This document shows, one piece after another, positions 32,256 to 32,827 of a stretch of DNA of 32,827 nucleotides. The DNA lies in contig JAJFFL010000258.1 of NCBI GenBank assembly GCA_021776705.1, forward strand, positions 1-32,827, given 5' to 3'. The notes under the pieces are model-generated. The model had not been told where the DNA came from and did not search any database. It was given only the letters and a program-made list of their open reading frames with translations. Each line of letters opens with the position of its first letter. The stretch's first letter is position 1. The position numbers and the translations under genes were made by a program. Source of the DNA: Alphaproteobacteria bacterium. Its GTDB lineage: Bacteria > Pseudomonadota > Alphaproteobacteria > Caulobacterales > Maricaulaceae.

Positions 32256-32282
32256 AGCCCCGGCCGGGCTGAACGGCGCCAG

Positions 32283-32415
32283 CGCTTCGAGACGCCGCTT
32301 CGCGGCGCTTCAGCCTGAGGGTCCGAGCTTGGCTCCTCGACCAGCGGTTGGTCGGTGCATTTCTTAGCGTCCCTCATTTTGAGGAGCGGACCGAAGGTCC
32401 GCGCCTGGAACGACA
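32283..32415. repeat. Two head-to-head copies of a palindromic CCTCA...GAGGAGCG...TCTCGAA-type intergenic repeat
   Basis: Reverse complement of 32283-32322 (ACCCTCAGGCTGAAGCGCCGCGAAGCGGCGTCTCGAAGCG) aligns with 32370-32412 (TCCCTCATTTTGAGGAGCGGACCGAAGGTCCGCGCCTGGAACG). Confidence 0.65.
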
Positions 32416-32429
32416 GGCGCCGGCTCCGC

Positions 32430-32827
32430 CTAGCCCGGCGCCGGCGCGGCGATCGCCCGTGACAGCAGCTGGCCGGCGAACGTCGGCGGATCGCTGAAGG
32501 CGCGCTCGACCCAGGTCGGGTCGAGGCGGTCAATCAACAAGAACACCGCCAAGCCTTCATCCTGACTCCACTTGCGGCCGCCGCGGCGCCAGGCGTCCAG
32601 CGCCTCCTCGTATTCCAATCCGCCGCCTCGCGGGTGGACGAGCCAGGCGAACCCCGCCCATTGGCCGACCCCCTCCATCGTCAGGAAGGCGCTTTCGATT
32701 TCCTTGAACTCGGCGTCGAGGCCGACGAACCACTGCAGCCGGCGCGACTCCATCATCCCCCAGGCCGAGCGCGCCGCGCCGCGTTGCAAGGTCGGGTCGG
32801 CGGCGGCGAGCGCTTCGTACAGGCGGT
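32430..32827 (-). CDS. Hypothetical protein, C-terminal part, runs off the window end
   Basis: Frame stays open to the window edge (RLYEALAAADPTLQRGAARSAWGMMESRRLQWFVGLDAEFKEIES...). Confidence 0.6.
   Translation of the reverse strand, partial: RLYEALAAADPTLQRGAARSAWGMMESRRLQWFVGLDAEFKEIESAFLTMEGVGQWAGFAWLVHPRGGGLEYEEALDAWRRGGRKWSQDEGLAVFLLIDRLDPTWVERAFSDPPTFAGQLLSRAIAAPAPG

Noticed and set aside
32256-32270. AGCCC-CGGCC-GGGCT hairpin as terminator after DUF938
   Set aside because: Short stem without a following T-run; not supported as an intrinsic terminator.

Overview
High-GC window, probably alphaproteobacterial (gene content, PodJ homolog, GANTC and CtrA-type sites). No rRNA, tRNA, CRISPR array or transposase was recognised. 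Left to right: (1) C-terminal end of a ligase-associated Lhr-type DEXH helicase, separated from its usual partner pdeM by a SUMF1/FGE-fold protein, a phasin and a P-type cation ATPase; (2) a TauE/SafE + TIGR02186-type pair; (3) a PodJ-like polarity protein, whose divergent promoter region carries a perfect CtrA box and three clustered GANTC sites; (4) a MerR-regulated beta-oxidation operon (two acyl-CoA dehydrogenases, thioesterase, OsmC, GST, thiolase, VOC, FadJ-like); (5) feoAB; (6) DUF2461, esterase, LigB-type dioxygenase/LysR pair and an NTF2-like gene whose Shine-Dalgarno sits in a predicted hairpin; (7) a compact operon dcm - FAD monooxygenase - vsr - small unknown protein; (8) an intact stand-alone gene for EF-G domains III-V with no GTPase domain; (9) a PCuAC-like lipoprotein plus DUF938 pair, then a two-copy inverted palindromic repeat and a partial gene. 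The best candidates for something undescribed are the G-domain-less EF-G paralog (30111-31016) and the adjacent dcm/FAD-monooxygenase/vsr operon (26807-30030). All family calls come from reading motifs by eye; no searches were run.
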